In this document: positions 63,200 to 64,000 of the stretch, piece by piece
How positions within the stretch are numbered: position 1 is the stretch's first letter
Layout: each line of letters opens with the position of its first letter
Source: Gammaproteobacteria bacterium
Lineage (GTDB): Bacteria > Pseudomonadota > Gammaproteobacteria > Burkholderiales > Nitrosomonadaceae
Direction: 5' to 3'
DNA length: 64,000 bases
Assembly (NCBI GenBank): GCA_015709615.1
Contig: CP054179.1
Span: 248,001-312,000 of the forward strand
The notes under the pieces: model-generated
The model's input: only the letters and a program-made list of their open reading frames with translations
The model's database searches: none
What the model was told of the DNA's origin: nothing
Made by a program: the position numbers and the translations under genes

Positions 63200-63718
63200 T
63201 TATGGGACAACCGTCACATGATTTTTAAGTTCAGTCACACATGCGTTGTAAGCAATTACGGTTTCTTGAGCAAGCTCGGCGATTTCTTCAAGAGATCGCT
63301 CAACATCTGCGGGAAGTCGTATTTGTTCTCTTCCACCAGACTCGCCGGAACCGTCGGTTTTTCCTCGCACGCGCACGGCTTCACTATCATCGCAGGCTTG
63401 GGCGGTGATCCACATGCCGCCAGAAGAAGCGCGCTGAGCACGCATATCGCTTTTAAGCTTTGCAATCGCTTTGTCTTTTTCATTTATTACCCCCATTGTG
63501 TGATTAATATCCTGCTTGCTTTGAGCGGCAACACGCGCCATAGCTTCGCTCAGTTCCTTTGCTTGAGCCGTAATCCGTTCGTTGTCTCTTTCCATCCAGA
63601 TGGCGCGCTCAACCTTGCGGCCGTTTTCGTGGATGCCGTGACCGATGAACCAGATAAGCCCGAGGATTGCCGCGATTCCGATGATAGTTGGCAGTTCTTT
63701 GATTAAAAGTTCTGGCAT
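63200..63718 (-). CDS. i-spanin (Rz-like)
   Basis: 172 residues from ATG 63718, which has AAGGGA upstream; a TTG two codons earlier is less likely. One N-terminal TM anchor (TIIGIAAILGLIWFIGHGI), then a long coiled-coil periplasmic domain (ERDNERITAQAKELSEAMARVAAQSKQD). This is the layout of Rz i-spanins, which with Rz1 fuse inner and outer membranes at the end of lysis. An Rz1-type lipoprotein is encoded within it in another frame. Confidence 0.85.
   Translation of the reverse strand: MPELLIKELPTIIGIAAILGLIWFIGHGIHENGRKVERAIWMERDNERITAQAKELSEAMARVAAQSKQDINHTMGVINEKDKAIAKLKSDMRAQRASSGGMWITAQACDDSEAVRVRGKTDGSGESGGREQIRLPADVERSLEEIAELAQETVIAYNACVTELKNHVTVVP
63256..63483 (-). CDS. o-spanin (Rz1-like) lipoprotein, embedded in Rz
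   Basis: 75 residues, read in a different frame fully inside Rz. Signal peptide with lipobox LLAAC (Cys24), then a short proline-containing mature part (GSPPKPAMIVKPCACEEKP) without TM. Both the lipobox and the embedded position are classic for Rz1. It would sit in the outer membrane and bind Rz. Confidence 0.82.
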   Translation of the reverse strand: MKKTKRLQSLKAICVLSALLLAACGSPPKPAMIVKPCACEEKPTVPASLVEENKYDFPQMLSDLLKKSPSLLKKP

Positions 63719-63736
63719 TTTCAATCCCTTTAATAG

Positions 63737-64000
63737 TTACGCCTGAATAAACGGACATTTGTTCCAAATTCGATGACCCGCTGCTGTTGTGATGCGCTGA
63801 AATGACGATGCGGAATAAACCGATTGCACGATAAACCGGCCAATCGGCAAATTGAGCGCACCCATATGCCGTCCACCGATCTTGTCGATTATTTTTGTGC
63901 GTACCATTGTTGCCATATCAGTCACGGCCATCCATGTTCGACCACTTGTCAGATCATCATAATTAGCCGCGCGGATATGTTCGATTTCAATTTTTAGCCA
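63737..64000 (-). CDS. Phage hypothetical protein, C-terminal part (cut by window edge)
   Basis: The frame is open from the window edge, so the N terminus is missing; the visible 87 residues begin WLKIEIEHIRAANYDDL and end RIWNKCPFIQA. The stop is 12 bases before the Rz region. The position just ahead of the spanins would suit an endolysin, holin or a structural gene. I see no lysozyme or amidase motif in this part. Confidence 0.5.
   Translation of the reverse strand, partial: WLKIEIEHIRAANYDDLTSGRTWMAVTDMATMVRTKIIDKIGGRHMGALNLPIGRFIVQSVYSASSFQRITTAAGHRIWNKCPFIQA

Larger units (their letters stand above)
36309..64000 (-). mobile_element. Prophage, left part (late/structural region), Bcep22-like podovirus type
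   Basis: Continuous minus-strand phage genes: Rz/Rz1, DUF1353, paired adaptor proteins, tail and fibre proteins, tail-fibre chaperone, ejection-type proteins, and a giant polyvalent virion protein nearest the tRNA. From memory, Bcep22-like podoviruses encode a protein of about 4600 residues with transglycosylase, helicase and methylase domains in the same position. No tape-measure or tail-sheath gene is seen, consistent with a short tail. Integrase, repressor, terminase, portal and capsid are expected beyond the right edge. Confidence 0.85.

Overview
The window looks like a chromosome segment of a betaproteobacterium, most likely an ammonia oxidiser of the Nitrosomonas group. This is inferred from the encoded proteins (SbtA/SbtB-type bicarbonate uptake, a membrane-anchored multicopper oxidase with a His-rich cupredoxin, Fur next to MltB and BamE, a CysD/CysNC pair). 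No marker gene settles the species. About 36 kb of host chromosome is followed by about 28 kb of a prophage that runs off the right edge.

Left part (1-9.7 kb): the end of bioA, a beta-CASP RNase-like metallo-hydrolase, a small exported protein, and a two-gene ovothiol operon (ovoA-ovoB, TTG start overlapping the ovoA stop). A gene-poor accessory patch follows (6.46-9.27 kb). It holds an attC-like site between two small unknown genes, a decayed copy of the ovoB 3' end, dispersed palindromic repeats, a frameshifted zinc-ribbon/RDD membrane protein and two small lipoproteins.

Middle part (9.8-36.2 kb): mostly core metabolism. In order: mdh; mltB-fur divergent from bamE-dapB-apaH; plsC; sbtA-sbtB; an OmpR-type two-component system; hemE; dgt; a fused shikimate kinase/3-dehydroquinate synthase; an RND efflux pump with its adaptor; the multicopper oxidase/cupredoxin pair; galE-galU; cysD-cysNC; and tRNA-Lys(UUU).

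Right part (36.3-64 kb): a prophage whose left junction appears to be the tRNA-Lys 3' end. Every phage gene visible is on the minus strand and forms the late region. Read 5' to 3' it goes: a partial unknown gene, Rz with embedded Rz1, a DUF1353 protein, two adaptor-like proteins, tail and fibre proteins, a tail-assembly chaperone, a GNAT acetyltransferase, two ejection-type proteins, and last a 4654-residue polyvalent protein. That giant carries, in order, a lytic transglycosylase, a pyrophosphatase-like domain, an adenine-methylase-like domain, an SNF2-type helicase, a zinc-protease-like HExxH motif, an ART-like domain, a PLxRFG motif and C-terminal hydrophobic segments. The plan resembles Bcep22-like podoviruses. 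Integrase, repressor, terminase, portal and capsid genes are not in the window.
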